Part shown: one piece after another, positions 12,156 to 26,400 of the stretch
Layout: the number at the start of each line of letters is the position of its first letter
Position numbering within the stretch: the first letter of the stretch is position 1
Source of the DNA: Siphonodentalium dalli
Lineage: Eukaryota > Mollusca > Scaphopoda > Gadilida > Siphonodentaliidae
NCBI GenBank assembly: GCA_032622095.1
Contig: CP136066.1
Location: forward strand, 205,364,978-205,428,977
DNA: 64,000 nucleotides
Direction: 5' to 3'
Notes under the pieces: generated by a model
Told to the model about the DNA's origin: nothing
The model's database searches: none
The model's input: the letters and a program-made list of their open reading frames with translations, nothing else
Translations under genes and position numbers: made by a program

Positions 12156-12292
12156 AGTACACTGTCGACGGTACACTACCGATACACACGCCAGATTACT
12201 CAACACAGTCTGGTGTATTGGGATAACTATACTAGTACAATAGACTGCTGATTAATCTCGTCTGTGTATCGGTAGTGTACTGTCAATGACAT
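12156..12292. mobile_element. Small MITE-like inverted repeat
   Basis: GGTACACTACCGATACACACG near 12170 is matched by the complement CGTCTGTGTATCGGTAGTGT near 12260, with about 70 bp between. The arms are about 22 bp with minor mismatches. It lies in one half of the segmental duplication and I did not see it in the other. Confidence 0.55.
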
Positions 12293-13477
12293 CGGCACCT
12301 GTATACAGTCGAATTAGTGACTTGCGTCATTGTAATATACCCTACGACAGAACTATATGTATGTCATTTACGTATTTTGAAAACATTATTCTAGTCCATT
12401 GGTGGCAAGATGGCGGGGAATTATACAGTATGTTAATTAGTCAGGGAATTATTTTCCGGGAACAGTACCTTTTTGTCGATTACATCGATCATCTTGTGTC
12501 AATTTTAAATATTTCGATGCGTCGTTATACTTATAATTAATTACCTACGCTTTCCTATAGTATTCAATAGATTCATAAAAGAATTGTTAATAAAAGTCAT
12601 GCTCCGTATATTTTTGACATGTTGAAATTTTTGAGAAAATAAGTTGTTGCATACAAACTCTGTGTATTTTTTGTGTCATCACCCAGCCTTCCAGCCCCAA
12701 CATACACATTTTCTAGTGTGTTATTGTCGGCGCTGTAAATGTTTATTGTGCCTGATATATTGTAGTATATATAATGCTTCTTGCGTACTGCCGGCGACCC
12801 GTGTTATTATGTAATAGCTACTTACTCAGTGCCGGTTAACGTTTTATTTAATTTTGATCGAATTTTTTGTAAAATTAACATCATATAACTTAATGTTCAG
12901 AAGAAATCATATCATTTTCATGGCGGTTTGCGCGCCAAAATACACCCAATAATGTTCGCTTTTGAATATTTAGCGGTGTCGAAATATGTCGATAAATACT
13001 TGAACTACCTTTCTGTGGGCATAAAAAGTCTCAGAAATACGAAAGTGTCTCAGAAATACGAAAGTCAGTCATAACAAATACAACTTTGAACACGATGTAT
13101 GTGTCCCAAACAAACAACAGCGTTACGTGTTAAGTCTATCCCTGGTATGGTTGCAATAAAGAGCGTTTGCTTAAATTCTGGGCGAAAAAAATTAAGCAGC
13201 TGGAAAAATCCTGTGACCATGACAAGTAATTTTGATGGCATATGAAGCCAGTATAGGATTATTTTGACATACCTTATAGGCTTATACCACCATCCAAATT
13301 ACAGAGACACAATTTGGAAGCTCGAATAAGCCATGTCCATATTCAGGTGTGATTATTTATAAAAACTAGAACGTAAATATATTACTAATTTGAAGTACAT
13401 AATATATGCTAATGAGGAATTTTCACAATCTTTCTACGATGAACTTCTGGTCCTCGACTTATAATAATATATTATAC

Positions 13478-14516
13478 TAGCCGATGAGCCCGACGTTGTC
13501 CGGGCTATTCAAAAACCAAATTTCAAGTCGATAGCTCCACCCGTTTCCGAGATCTGGTCAGCTCTACCCGTTTCCGAGATCTGGTCTGCGCATGCGCGAA
13601 GCTGGTGTCGCACGGGCTCGGCGACCTGATAAAATTTGTATCCGGGGCAAGATACATTCACATACCAAATTTCAAGTCGATAGCTCCACCCGTTTCCGTG
13701 ATCTCGTCTGCGCGAAGCGGGCGCCGCACGGGCTCGCCAATACGACAACGTCCACCGCCTGGTCAAACTACACACACGTACCAAGTTTCGTCCCGATCGG
13801 TGGAGAACCGTAGATTTGTATCAATGACAAACAAACATACATACAGACAGACAAACAGAGGTCATCAAAATATATATGAGACTAGCCGATGAGCCCGACG
13901 TTGTCTGGGCTATTCAAAAACCAAATTTCAAGTCGATAGCTCTACCCGTTTCCGAGATCTGGTCTGCACATGCGCGAAGCTGGCGTTGCACGGACTCAGC
14001 GACCCGATAAAATTCGTATCCGGGGCAAGATACATTCACATACCAAATTTCAAGTCGATAGCTCCACCCGTTTCCGAGATCTCGTCTGCGCATGCGCGAA
14101 GCGGGCGCCGCACGGGCTCGGCGACCCAATAAAATTTGTATCCGGGGAAAGATACATTCACATACCAAATTTCAAGTCGATAGCTCCACCCGTTTCCGAG
14201 ATCTCGTCTGCGCATGCGCGAAGCTGGCGTCGCACGGGCTCGGCGACCCGATAAAATTCGTATCCGGGGCAAGATACATTCACATAGCAAATTTCAAGTC
14301 GATAGCTCCACCCGGTTCCGAGATCTCGTCTGCGCATGCGCGAAGCGGGCGCCGCACGGGCTCGCCAATACGACAACGTCCACCGCCTGGTCAAACTACA
14401 CACACGTACCAAGTTTCGTCCCGATCGGTCGAGAATCGTAGATTTGTATAAATGACAAACATACAGACAAACATACAAACATACAGACAGACAGAGGTCT
14501 TCAAAATATATATGAG
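13478..14516 (+). mobile_element. Two adjacent retroposon 3' tails with an internal 122-bp tandem repeat
   Basis: Two copies start ACTAGCCGATGAGCCCGACG (13478 and 13871). They end with GTACCAAGTTTCGTCCCGAT followed by ACAAACATACAGACAGACA and a TATATATGAG tail. Inside them a 122-bp unit (CAAATTTCAAGTCGATAGCT ... AAGATACATTCACATA) is repeated, with starts near 13664, 13921, 14043, 14165 and 14287. The ACAGACAGAC-type tail is common on LINE-derived 3' fragments; the exact family is not identified. Overlapping open frames here come from the GC-rich 122-bp unit and are not genes. Confidence 0.65.
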
Positions 14517-14990
14517 ATTATAATAATATTATTATTATATAAACTGTCTGGTCCTCGAATTATAATAATATGAGGCTAAGCTGAGAATTTAAAACAAAAT
14601 GGGCCGCTGCTTCAAGATATACACAAAACACTCTTGTCGTCTTCCCATTCATTTCCCAGGTTGTGGAGCGTGAGGAAAAACAATCTAGGAAAATATCTGA
14701 TTGTAAAGGAACAATATATTTTGTGTCGATTACATCGATTAACTTGCAAAAAATATCCATATTTCGTTACATCTGGTTAATACGCGACGTCGGCATGCGC
14801 CTGGCGTATAATTAATTAAATGCATTATAATTCCTATATATTATTTTGTCTATAGATCCAAGAATGCCAATTATATGTTAATAAAAGTACCGAAACGCTT
14901 GCGTAGATTGCATGATTCCATGTATTATACTGTCACACTCTGACTTGTTCCGTATATTTTTTACATGTTGAAATTTTTATCAAAATAAAA

Positions 14991-15776
14991 TATTGTACCA
15001 ACATTTTGAACATTTGCCATCATGCCCTCACGCAACCGGTATTCATACTGACATTTGTGTGGACATTGGGTCAAGTCCTATATGCTGCATAAAGGGACCC
15101 AAGGGACCCGCAGTGCGTATATATGTATAGAAACAAAATTAAGTCTGTAAAACAACACATCATGCACAAATAATATCGAACATGGAAAATAGATAAATAC
15201 GCTGTTCTTATATATCAATTATTGATAATTGCCCAATAAACAACATTTCGCTTTTTAAACAAATTATTTTTGATGCACACAATGCTTAGTGTTTTCGCTA
15301 TTTTCTCCGATATATGAAGAGACAATCAAACGAATATATCTTAACGATCAATGAATATATAAGGTCAGTATAACTCTTGTTCGATTTATCGAAAGACAAT
15401 AATAATAAATTGTAACAACCAGTTCGTGTACAATCAAAATAAAAAAATCCATATGGCAGTTTAAAACCATGCATTCTGGTGCTAACAAAACTAGATAGGT
15501 CGACAAATGCGTCAAATAGTTTTATATACCGACATTAATGTACAACCGAAGGCATTATTCAAGTTCTAATCATAGACTGAAATCGGTTCCCGTTTGTTTT
15601 TCCAACAGGAAACAATCAAGGTCGCTTATTACTAGTTTACTCCTGTTACGATATGAATAAAGAGCGTTTATTAAGAAAATGATGATACTATTATTACGAC
15701 TGTATGGGTATATTAAGTTTATTGATGTGCCAGTATCGGAGTTTTGTGTAACCGCTATGCATATATTGTCATATAC
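14991..15776. repeat. Intergenic DNA with a diverged repeat shared with 43690-43870
   Basis: The segment 15090-15290 has AAAGGGACCCA, a GCAGTG, then ACATGG-AAATAGATAAA and ATTAATTATTGATA-type landmarks. They occur in the same order at 43697-43870 inside the split gene. I see no termini and no gene. Confidence 0.45.
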
Positions 15777-16089
15777 TACGGTGGCTGATTTGCGACATGC
15801 ACACAACATATATTATCTCGAGATCTCGACATAATTATCTCGAGATCTTGAGATAATAACTCGAGATCTCGACATATTATCTCGAGATCTCGAGATAATA
15901 ACTCGAGATCTCGACTTATTTATCTCGAGATCTCGAGATAATATCTCGAGATCTCGACATATTATCTCGAGATCTCGACATATTATCTCGAGATCTCGAC
16001 TTAATTATCTCGAGATCTCGACATACCATGCATATTTAAACATCTAATGTAGTTGCAATGTGACAACAACCAAGATGTAACGCGAGCAA

Positions 16090-16800
<711 letters not shown>

Positions 16801-17120
16801 TATATAAACTACATGATAAATTAATGGGAATATTGCAGATTTGAATTCACATAGTACCTGTCTATCAGAATAGATAAATTATCCAGTAGTTTGTGCGTCT
16901 AAGCTGACAGAATACCATATACATCGCTATAATATGGGAGTATATGGGTCCGGCGGAAAGGGTCAATACGACCTTAAATGACTAAAGTATAAAAATTAGT
17001 CACACCGATTCTGATAGACGGTATTATATGAATTCAAATCTGCAATATTCCCATCAATTTATCAAGTGGTTTGTGCGCCTAAGCTGACAGAACATGTACG
17101 TGACTATGGGCGCATTTGGG

Positions 17121-17290
17121 CAATATGATAACACCAATTAAAGCCCCATCAAATCTTTAATGTCGTACTAGCTTTCGGCTATACAGCCTTCGTCGGGTAC
17201 ATGTACCATGTACCCGACGAAGGCTGTATAGCCGAAAGCTAGTACGACATTAAAGATTTGATGGGTCTTTAATTGGTGTTATCATATTGA
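17121..17290. repeat. 170-bp near-perfect palindrome inside the foldback element
   Basis: CAATATGATAACACCAATTA at the left and its complement at the right enclose TACTAGCTTTCGGCTATACA and CCTTCGTCGGGTACATG. They meet at the centre near 17205 (GGTACATGTACC). The right arm lacks one or two bases near GATGGG. It would extrude as a cruciform or give a long hairpin RNA. Confidence 0.8.
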
Positions 17291-17765
17291 TAAGAACTTC
17301 CTATTAGACCAGACCCATACGGCTAAAGATATCAACACTATATATATAAAGAGAGAGAGAGAAGGAGAGAGAGAGAGAGACAGACAGACAGATAGAGGGA
17401 GATAGAGTGGGAAAGAGACAGAGACACCAGTCCCAGATTATCAATAGAGAATAAGCCGGATTCGATCCCCGGATTTGAACCAAGTCGATTGGAGCGAGGG
17501 AGACAGGCAGACAGAGTGAGAGAGAGTGAGAGAGAATGGGAGAGAGGGCCGGAGGGACAGAGACCCGAGTCACAGATTATCAATCGAGATTCTCGGATTT
17601 GAACCAAGTCGATTTGTATGTACCGGGACTCACGAAAGAACGAGAGAGCGAGGGAGAGCGAGAGAGAGATGGGAGACAGACAGACAGTTTGAGTGAGAGA
17701 CAGAGAGCGACTTGCTCGCATTCCATCTTGGTTGTTGTCACATTGCCACTACATCAGATGTTTAA

Positions 17766-18246
17766 AGGTACTCAATCCGAACAGAGGGTCCCCATCTCAA
17801 CAGATTCCAACAACAACAATCCGATCAGAGGGTCCTATATTACTATTTCTTTGGCTTTGGGGGTAAAATATATTTGATTCGAGTCGAGGAACCCATCAAA
17901 CAAAGCTCAGAGTTATTAGATATTGACTTTTGAAATTTGTTATGTTCTCGAGATGAGTACTAATAATTGCCGTCAATTTCGTATCCTGCTCGAGATTTGT
18001 ACACCAAAACTCTATTCAAACAGACACGGATGCATAACTCTAAAATCAAGTGGTAATAATAACGCAATTTTGACTGAGATCTGGGCCAGAAAGTATTCCC
18101 GATAATGAAAAATAATAGATTTCTAAAATCTATATCTAACAAATCTGAGCTTTGATGGGTGACTTCCTCGACTCGAATCAAATATTTTTGACCCTGAAGC
18201 CATTGAAATAGTAATTGAGAGGAGTTTTATCGGATTGAGTACCTTT
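17766..18246. mobile_element. MITE with AAAGGTACTCAATCCGA ends, nested
   Basis: AAAGGTACTCAATCCGA at 17766 is matched by TCGGATTGAGTACCTTTT ending near 18246. The arms extend through ACTATTTCTTTGGC and TTTGATTCGAGTCGAGGA with their complements (about 18110-18200). Single-ended relatives begin near 20987, 36740 and 55790. Confidence 0.6.
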
Positions 18247-18622
18247 TATATTATCTCGAGATCTCGAGATAATTAAGTCGAGATCTCGAGATAATATGTC
18301 GAGATCTCGAGATAATTAAGTCGAGATCTCGAGATAATTAAGTCGAGATCTCGAGATAATATGTCGAGATCTCGAGATAATATGTCGAGATCTCGAGATA
18401 ATTAAGTCGAGATCTCGAGTTATTATCTCGAGATCTCGAGATAATTAAGTCGAGATCTCGAGATATTATCTCGAGATCTCGAGATAATTAAGTCGAGATC
18501 TCGAGATAATATCTCGAGATCTCGAGATAATATCTCGAGATCTCGAGATATTATCTCGAGATAATTATGTCGAGATCTCGAGATAATATATGTTGTGTGC
18601 ATGTCGCAAATCAGCCACCGTA

Positions 18623-19520
18623 ATATACATATATTATCACTCTAAACTCCATACTCACTGTCAAATTACGAATACATAATATTATTTACTCCGTTCTGTC
18701 AAATTAGAATACATAATTTTAGTTAGGTTCGAATGAGCCATTTTCGTTTATTCTTTAATATATCAGAACACGTTTTATTTAGGTCTACGTAAGCAACGAG
18801 ACTCAGAAATATTAAATAAAGACAAACATAACATAAGTAATTATAGTCCGATTTTAAAAATTGAAACGCCAATATGCATGCTATTAACACCAGAATGACA
18901 TGTCCGAACGCGCTACGTAAATTCAAGAAAATCATTTTAACGAAGTATAAAACGAGTAGCCTGGTATGTTGTTCTTCACTGGCCGGGGACCAGCCAAAGA
19001 CGCCGGGGAGATCAAAGAACGGTGCCGACGGATTTTTTGTTTGGGCTGACTTCAGGGAAGGGAAGAGAAATATGTTGCAAAATGCAACATTGTGCTAGTA
19101 TATTAACACGAATACGTTCACAAATGTTATACTTGGTAACATATAACCTAAATTGTGAGTTCACACCACAATGGTACGTGGAATAAACGAGATTTACCAA
19201 CATTACAGGAACTATTTTTCATAACAAATCACAGCCACCGCGGAATCTGGAAAATTCTGTTACTATATTTAGGATCCCATATCTGGGGTCGGTCTTTGAT
19301 GTAGAGTTTCCCTAATGTGAACTTAGAAATAATCAGACATAAACCAGAAATGGTAGCAGACTGAGGCTATATAAATATAATAATATAACTTCACGACGTC
19401 GCTCAAGAGGGCTGCATTGCGGCCAACCAACATAATTTGCTGAAGAATCGGCATTGAATGAGTTAATTAAGGTGTATGAAAAGGTGGGATATATTGTAGG
19501 GGTGAGTTTAGAAATAACTT
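18623..19520. other. Unassigned intergenic DNA
   Basis: No gene, RNA or repeat that I recognise. It lies between the foldback element and the repeat upstream of the split gene, so a promoter for that gene could lie in or after this stretch, but no core promoter motif stands out. Confidence 0.4.
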
Positions 19521-19521
19521 C

Positions 19522-19820
19522 AAAGTTTTGGGAGTCTCTGAGTCTGATGAAGTTCCAAGCCCCTATTCATGACTGCCACTGCCATTTGCTAGTGTGGTGG
19601 GATGGGGCACAGCAACAGGGGCTTAGATTTTCATCAGAGACTCCCTAGAGTCATCTCTGCCCAGGGTCAAATTCTTCCTCAGATTTTTGCTATATAAAAG
19701 CATACAGAACTATGTTCAGTCTAGACTCTACTCCAGCCTACAGAGTGGCCTGGGTGGAGAAGGGGTTTATGCTGAAGACCATTTTACCAATAAAAGTATG
19801 GTTAATAGATTGACCTTCAC
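19522..19820. repeat. Dispersed repeat, copy 2 (pair with 6058-6400)
   Basis: The copy runs from CAAAGTTTTGGGAGTCTC through CTACTCCAGCCTACAGAGTG and GGTGGAGAAGGGGTTTATG to ACCAATAAAAGTATGG. It is about 400 bp upstream of the first recognised exon. Confidence 0.6.
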
Positions 19821-19869
19821 ATGTTGTCCATTCACTTGTGTAAGTCAGTGTAAGCCACTTAATGCATAT

Positions 19870-20030
19870 GCAGTAATGCCCCTAAATAATCGACTCCCTT
19901 AACCACAGCAGAATTATGGGTAATTTTTCAGGATTTAGTCAGAAATATGGCTTGTTGCCATTCATCAGAAAGCTCTCACTGAGCTAATTCTTCTGTGGTT
20001 AAGGAGTCAATTATTTAGAGCATTACTGTA
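19870..20030. mobile_element. TACAGTAATGC palindromic MITE, copy 1
   Basis: The left arm reads CAGTAATGCCCCTAAATAAT, then CCACAGCAGAATTATGGGTA and TTTCAGGATTTAGTC. The right arm is a shortened complement ending AGAGCATTACTGTA. Seven copies of this family lie in 20-52 kb. Confidence 0.75.
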
Positions 20031-20236
20031 GGCCTTTTACTGCAAGTATCATGATACCAGTTATTTTGTATTTTGTATCAAGTCCCACTATGATGAGAAA
20101 AAACTGATGACGTAGGACTTTCAGAAAATCTCGAAACATAACAAGGAAGAGCTATGCGCATGGTGAACAGTCAACATAAATTCAGCTATAAAACTCAACA
20201 CTGATTATCCTGAATTTACCATCAGTTAAATACAGG

Positions 20237-20412
20237 ATGTTTCGTTCTGAATTAATCAAGAAATTTAAGTTGTTACATGGCGAATATGGCATAGATCCAG
20301 CTGCATTTTTCCAAAATGAACACCTTCACTGCTACCTCGCGGACACGCCTGGAAGCTCTCATACATATAGTCCAAATCTAAAGATGTTTGAAAATTCACA
20401 TTTTCACAGCAT
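20237..20412 (+). CDS. Exon 1 (candidate first coding exon)
   Basis: The frame starts at an ATG directly after a TACAG|G acceptor-like site, so it may be a true start codon with a 5' UTR intron or an internal exon with an upstream start. It gives 58 codons plus 2 bases, beginning MFRSELIKKFKLLHGEYG, then a GT-ATGT donor. The phase-2 end fits exon 2. The open frame runs on into a MITE at 20447, which I take as intron. Confidence 0.5.
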
Positions 20413-23400
20413 GTATGTCAAGACTGGAATGCCCTCCAAGATGACATACAGTAATGCCCTAAGTAATCGACTCCTTAACCACAGCAGAATTATGGGTAAC
20501 TTTTCAGGATTTAGTCAGAAATATGGCTTGTTGCCATTCATCAGAAAGCTCTCCCCAAGTAAAATGGAACCAAAATATTTTCAATTTGTTCCAATAAATC
20601 ATATATATCATAATATGTAACAATAATATTATTGGTTCTGTTCTTCACAGATTTAAAAACACTGATACCAGAAGCCTCATAAACAAATGAAGTTTCATCA
20701 GATTACTACAGGATCTTATTGAGGGGACAAATATTATTTGCTAACATGACAGAATCCAAGATCTTCCTTGCAATTAGAGAAGTATATTCATAATACATAC
20801 AGTAATGCCCTAATTAATCGACTCTCTAACCACAGCAGAATTATGGGTAACTTTTCAGGATTTAGTCGGAAATATGGCTTGTTGCCATTCATCGGAAAGC
20901 TCTCCCCAAGTAGAAATCAGAAAATGAAGTTTTTAAAGATACACTCTGGGATGTGCAACTAAAATGAGTTATACCAAAAAAACTCAATTTAAAGGTACTC
21001 AATGCCCATACCATCAAGATACAACAACAACATTTCTTCAAAATACACTTTAGTTATCAGAATCAATTTATAGCAACAAAATAATGCTAACCACTGTCAA
21101 CTATGGTATCAAGTTTCCCAAAACTTGTTATTTATCAACATTTTGTTCAACAAAATATGGCCGTATTATCACTAAAGTATCAAAAACTTTGACCGTATTA
21201 CCACTTGATTTTAGAGTTATCCATCTTCATTCGTAATTTTGTCTGAGACCCTCCATTTGACCACATGTTTCTGGACCACACATTATTACAAATTGTCCAT
21301 GCTGAGCACCAAATTGTTAGAGATGTAGTAGCTTTGCACACTACTATGAAACAAACCGATCTGAAATAATGACTCATAATTCACTTTAAAAAAATGTTAT
21401 GATCACATCAATATAAAATCTCACTCAAGATGTGCTTTAGAGTTAATTTGTCACAACGTATATTTTCAATTAAGATATTATAAGAAGCTTAAAAATAGCC
21501 ATTATGCAGTTATTAAGGTTTCTTCATAATTCATTTGCAGGTAATGGAACCTTGTCTCATAGAGTCGTCTACCACCCAAGACACAGAACATTATTTTCAT
21601 ATGCAAATAAAAACAATGCAGCTGTTTCCTGAAAATAACAGTGAATGGTTTCATGTTAAGGGTATGTGTAATAAAATTATAAATACATAACAGTGAGATG
21701 TAAAGGGTATGTGTAATAAATACATAACAGTGAGATGTAAAGGGTATGTGTAATAAATACATAACAGTGAGATGTAAAGGGTATGTGTAATAAATAAATA
21801 ACAGTGAGATGTAAAGGGTATGTGTAATAAATACATAACAGTGAGATGTAAAGGGTATGTGTAATAAATACATAACAGTGAGATGTAAAGTGTATGTGTA
21901 ATAAATACATAACAGTGAATGGTTTAATGTAAAGGGTATGTGTAATAAATACATAACAGTGAGATGTAAAGGGTATGTGTAATAAATACATAACAGTGAG
22001 ATGTAAAGGGTATGTGTAATAAATAAATAACAGTGAGATGTAAAGGGTATGTGTAATAAATACATAACAGTGAGATGTAAAGGGTATGTGTAATAAATAC
22101 ATAACAGTGAGATGTAAAGTGTATGTGTAATAAATACATAACAGTGAATGGTTTAATGTAAAGGGTATGTGTAATAAATACATAACAGTGAGATGTAAAG
22201 GGTATGTGTAATAAATACATAACAGTGAATGGTTTCATGTAAAGGGTATGTGTAATAAATACATAACAGTGAGATGTAAAGGATATGTGTAATAAATACA
22301 TAACAGTGAGATGTAAAGGATATGTGTAATAAATACATAACAGTGAGATGTAAAGGGTATGTGTAATAAATACATAACAGTGAGATGTAAAGTGTATGTG
22401 TAATAAATACATAACAGTGAGATGTAAAGGGTATGTGTAATAAATACATAACAGTGAGATGTAAAGGGTATGTGTAATAAATACATAACAGTGAGATGTA
22501 AAGGGTATGTGTAATAAATACATAACAGTGAGATGTAAAGGGTATGTGTAATAAATACATAACAGTGAGATGTAAAGGGTATGTGTAATAAATACATAAC
22601 AGTGAGATGTAAAGGGTATGTGTAATAAATACATAACAGTGAGATGTAAAGGGTATGTGTAATAAATACATAACAGTGAATTGTTTAATGTAAAGGGTAT
22701 GTGTAATAAATACATAACAGTGAGATGTAAAGGGTATGTGTAATAAATACATAACAGTGAATGGTTTAATGTAAAGGGTATGTGTAATAAATAAATAACA
22801 GTGAATTGTTTCATGTAAAGGGTATGTGTAATAAATACATAACAGTGAGATGTAAAGGGTATGTGTAATAAATACATAACAGTGAGATGTAAAGGGTATG
22901 TGTAATAAATACATAACAGTGAATTGTTTCATGTAAAGGGTATGTGTAATAAATACATAACAGTGAATGGTTTAATGTAAAGGGTATGTGTAATAAATAC
23001 ATAACAGTGAGATGTAAAGGGTATGTGTAATAAATACATAACAGTGAATGGTTTAATGTAAAGGGTATGTGTAATAAATACATAACAGTGAGATGTAAAG
23101 GGTATGTGTAATAAATACATAACAGTGAATGGTTTAATGTAAAGGGTATGTGTAATAAATACATAACAGTGAGATGTAAAGGGTATGTGTAATAAATACA
23201 TAACAGTGAATGGTTTCATGTAAAGGGTATGTGTAATAAATACATAACAGTGAGATGTAAAGGGTATGTGTAATAAATACATAACAGTGAGATGTAAAGG
23301 GTATGTGTAATAAATACATAACAGTGAGATGTAAAGGGTATGTGTAATAAATACATAACAGTGAGATGTAAAGGGTATGTGTAATAAATACATAACAGTG

Positions 23401-26400
23401 AGATGTAAAGGGTATGTGTAATAAATACATAACAGTGAATGGTTTAATGTAAAGGGTATGTGTAATAAATAAATAACAGTGAATTGTTTCATGTAAAGGG
23501 TATGTGTAATAAATACATAACAGTGAATGGTTTAATGTAAAGGGTATGTGTAATAAATAAATAACAGTGAATTGTTTCATGTAAAGGGTATGTGTAATAA
23601 ATACATAACAGTGAGATGTAAAGGGTATGTGTAATAAATACATAACAGTGAATTGTTTCATGTAAAGGGTATGTGTAATAAATACATAACAGTGAATGGT
23701 TTAATGTAAAGGGTATGTGTAATAAATACATAACAGTGAGATGTAAAGGGTATGTGTAATAAATACATAACAGTGAATGGTTTAATGTAAAGGGTATGTG
23801 TAATAAATACATAACAGTGAGATGTAAAGGGTATGTGTAATAAATACATAACAGTGAATGGTTTCATGTAAAGGGTATGTGTAATAAATACATAACAGTG
23901 AATGGTTTAATGTAAAGGGTATGTGTAATAAATAAATAACAGTGAATTGTTTAATGTAAAGGGTATGTGTAATAAATACATAACAGTGAATGGTTTAATG
24001 TAAAGGGTATGTGTAATAAATACATAACAGTGAGATGTAAAGGGTATGTGTAATAAATACATAACAGTGAGATGTAAAGGGTATGTGTAATAAATACATA
24101 ACAGTGAATTGTTTAATGTAAAGGGTATGTGTAATAAATACATAACAGTGAATTGTTTAATGTAAAGGGTATGTGTAATAAATACATAACAGTGAATTGT
24201 TTAATGTAAAGGGTATGTGTAATAAATACATAACAGTGAATTGTTTAATGTAAAGGGTATGTGTAATAAATACATAACAGTGAGATGTAAAGGGTATGTG
24301 TAATAAATAAATAACAGTGAATGGTTTAATGTAAAGGGTATGTGTAATAAATACATAACAGTGAGATGTAAAGGGTATGTGTAATAAATACATAACAGTG
24401 AGATGTAAAGGGTATGTGTAATAAATACATAACAGTGAGATGTAAAGGGTATGTGTAATAAATACATAACAGTGAGATGTAAAGGGTATGTGTAATAAAT
24501 ACATAACAGTGAGATGTAAAGGGTATGTGTAATAAATACATAACAGTGAGATGTAAAGTGTATGTGTAATAAATACATAACAGTGAATGGTTTCATGTAA
24601 AGGGTATGTGTAATAAATACATAACAGTGAGATGTAAAGGATATGTGTAATAAATACATAACAGTGAGATGTAAAGGGTATGTGTAATAAATACATAACA
24701 GTGAATTGTTTCATGTAAAGGGTATGTGTAATAAATACATAACAGTGAATGGTTTCATGTAAAGGGTATGTGTAATAAATACATAACAGTGAATGGTTTC
24801 ATGTAAAGGGTATGTGTAATAAATACATAACAGTGAATTGTTTCATGTAAAGGGTATGTGTAATAAATACATAACAGTGAATGGTTTCATGTAAAGGGTA
24901 TGTGTAATAAATACATAACAGTGAATTGTTTCATGTAAAGGGTATGTGTAATAAATACATAACAGTGAATGGTTTAATGTAAAGGGTATGTGTAATAAAT
25001 ACATAACAGTGAATGGTTTCATGTAAAGGGTATGTGTAATAAATACATAACAGTGAATGGTTTCATGTAAAGGGTATGTGTAATAAATACATAACAGTGA
25101 ATGGTTTCATGTAAAGGGTATGTGTAATAAATACATAACAGTGAATGGTTTCATGTAAAGGGTATGTGTAATAAATACATAACAGTGAATGGTTTCATGT
25201 AAAGGGTATGTGTAATAAATACATAACAGTGAATGGTTTCATGTAAAGGGTATGTGTAATAAATACATAACAGTGAATTGTTTCATGTAAAGGGTATGTG
25301 TAATAAATACATAACAGTGAATGGTTTAATGTAAAGGGTATGTGTAATAAATACATAACAGTGAATGGTTTCATGTAAAGGGTATGTGTAATAAATACAT
25401 AACAGTGAATGGTTTCATGTAAAGGGTATGTGTAATAAATACATAACAGTGAATGGTTTCATGTAAAGGGTATGTGTAATAAATACATAACAGTGAATGG
25501 TTTCATGTAAAGGGTATGTGTAATAAATACATAGCAGTGAGATGTAAAGGGTATGTGTAATAAATACATAACAGTGAATTGTTTCATGTAAAGGGTATGT
25601 GTAATAAATACATAACAGTGAGATGTAAAGGATATGTGTAATAAATACATAACAGTGAGATGTAAAGGGTATGTGTAATAAATACATAACAGTGAGATGT
25701 AAAGGGTATGTGTAATAAATACATAACAGTGAGATGTAAAGGGTATGTGTAATAAATACATAACAGTGAATGGTTTCATGTAAAGGGTATGTGTAATAAA
25801 TACATAACAGTGAGATGTAAAGGATATGTGTAATAAATACATAACAGTGAGATGTAAAGGGTATGTGTAATAAATACATAACAGTGAATGGTTTCATGTA
25901 AAGGGTATGTGTAATAAATACATAACAGTGAGATGTAAAGGGTATGTGTAATAAATACATAACAGTGAATGGTTTCATGTAAAGGGTATGTGTAATAAAT
26001 ACATAACAGTGAGATGTAAAGGGTATGTGTAATAAATACATAACAGTGAGATGTAAAGGGTATGTGTAATAAATACATAACAGTGAGATGTAAAGGGTAT
26101 GTGTAATAAATACATAACAGTGAGATGTAAAGGGTATGTGTAATAAATACATAACAGTGAATTGTTTAATGTAAAGGGTATGTGTAATAAATACATAACA
26201 GTGAGATGTAAAGGGTATGTGTAATAAATACATAACAGTGAATGGTTTCATGTAAAGGGTATGTGTAATAAATACATAACAGTGAGATGTAAAGGGTATG
26301 TGTAATAAATACATAACAGTGAGATGTAAAGGGTATGTGTAATAAATACATAACAGTGAGATGTAAAGGGTATGTGTAATAAATACATAACAGTGAGATG

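Larger units (their letters stand above)
11310..14990. repeat. Old diverged tandem segmental duplication (11310-12650 against 12930-14990)
   Basis: Several landmarks recur in the same order in both halves: ACACCCAATAAT-TTCGCTTTT, CAATAAAGAGCGTT, GCTGTGACCATG-CAAG, CTAAGCTGAGAATT, GTCGATTACATCGAT, and TTGACATGTTGAAATTTTT. Identity is clearly reduced and the second half is lengthened by the retroposon tails at 13478-14516. A CAATAAAGAGCGTTTATTA match near 15653 suggests a third, partial copy. Confidence 0.6.

Noticed and set aside
13592-14478. Overlapping 70-119-codon frames on both strands
   Set aside because: They reflect a GC-rich 122-bp repeat in retroposon tails; both strands are open and the repeated peptide has no support.
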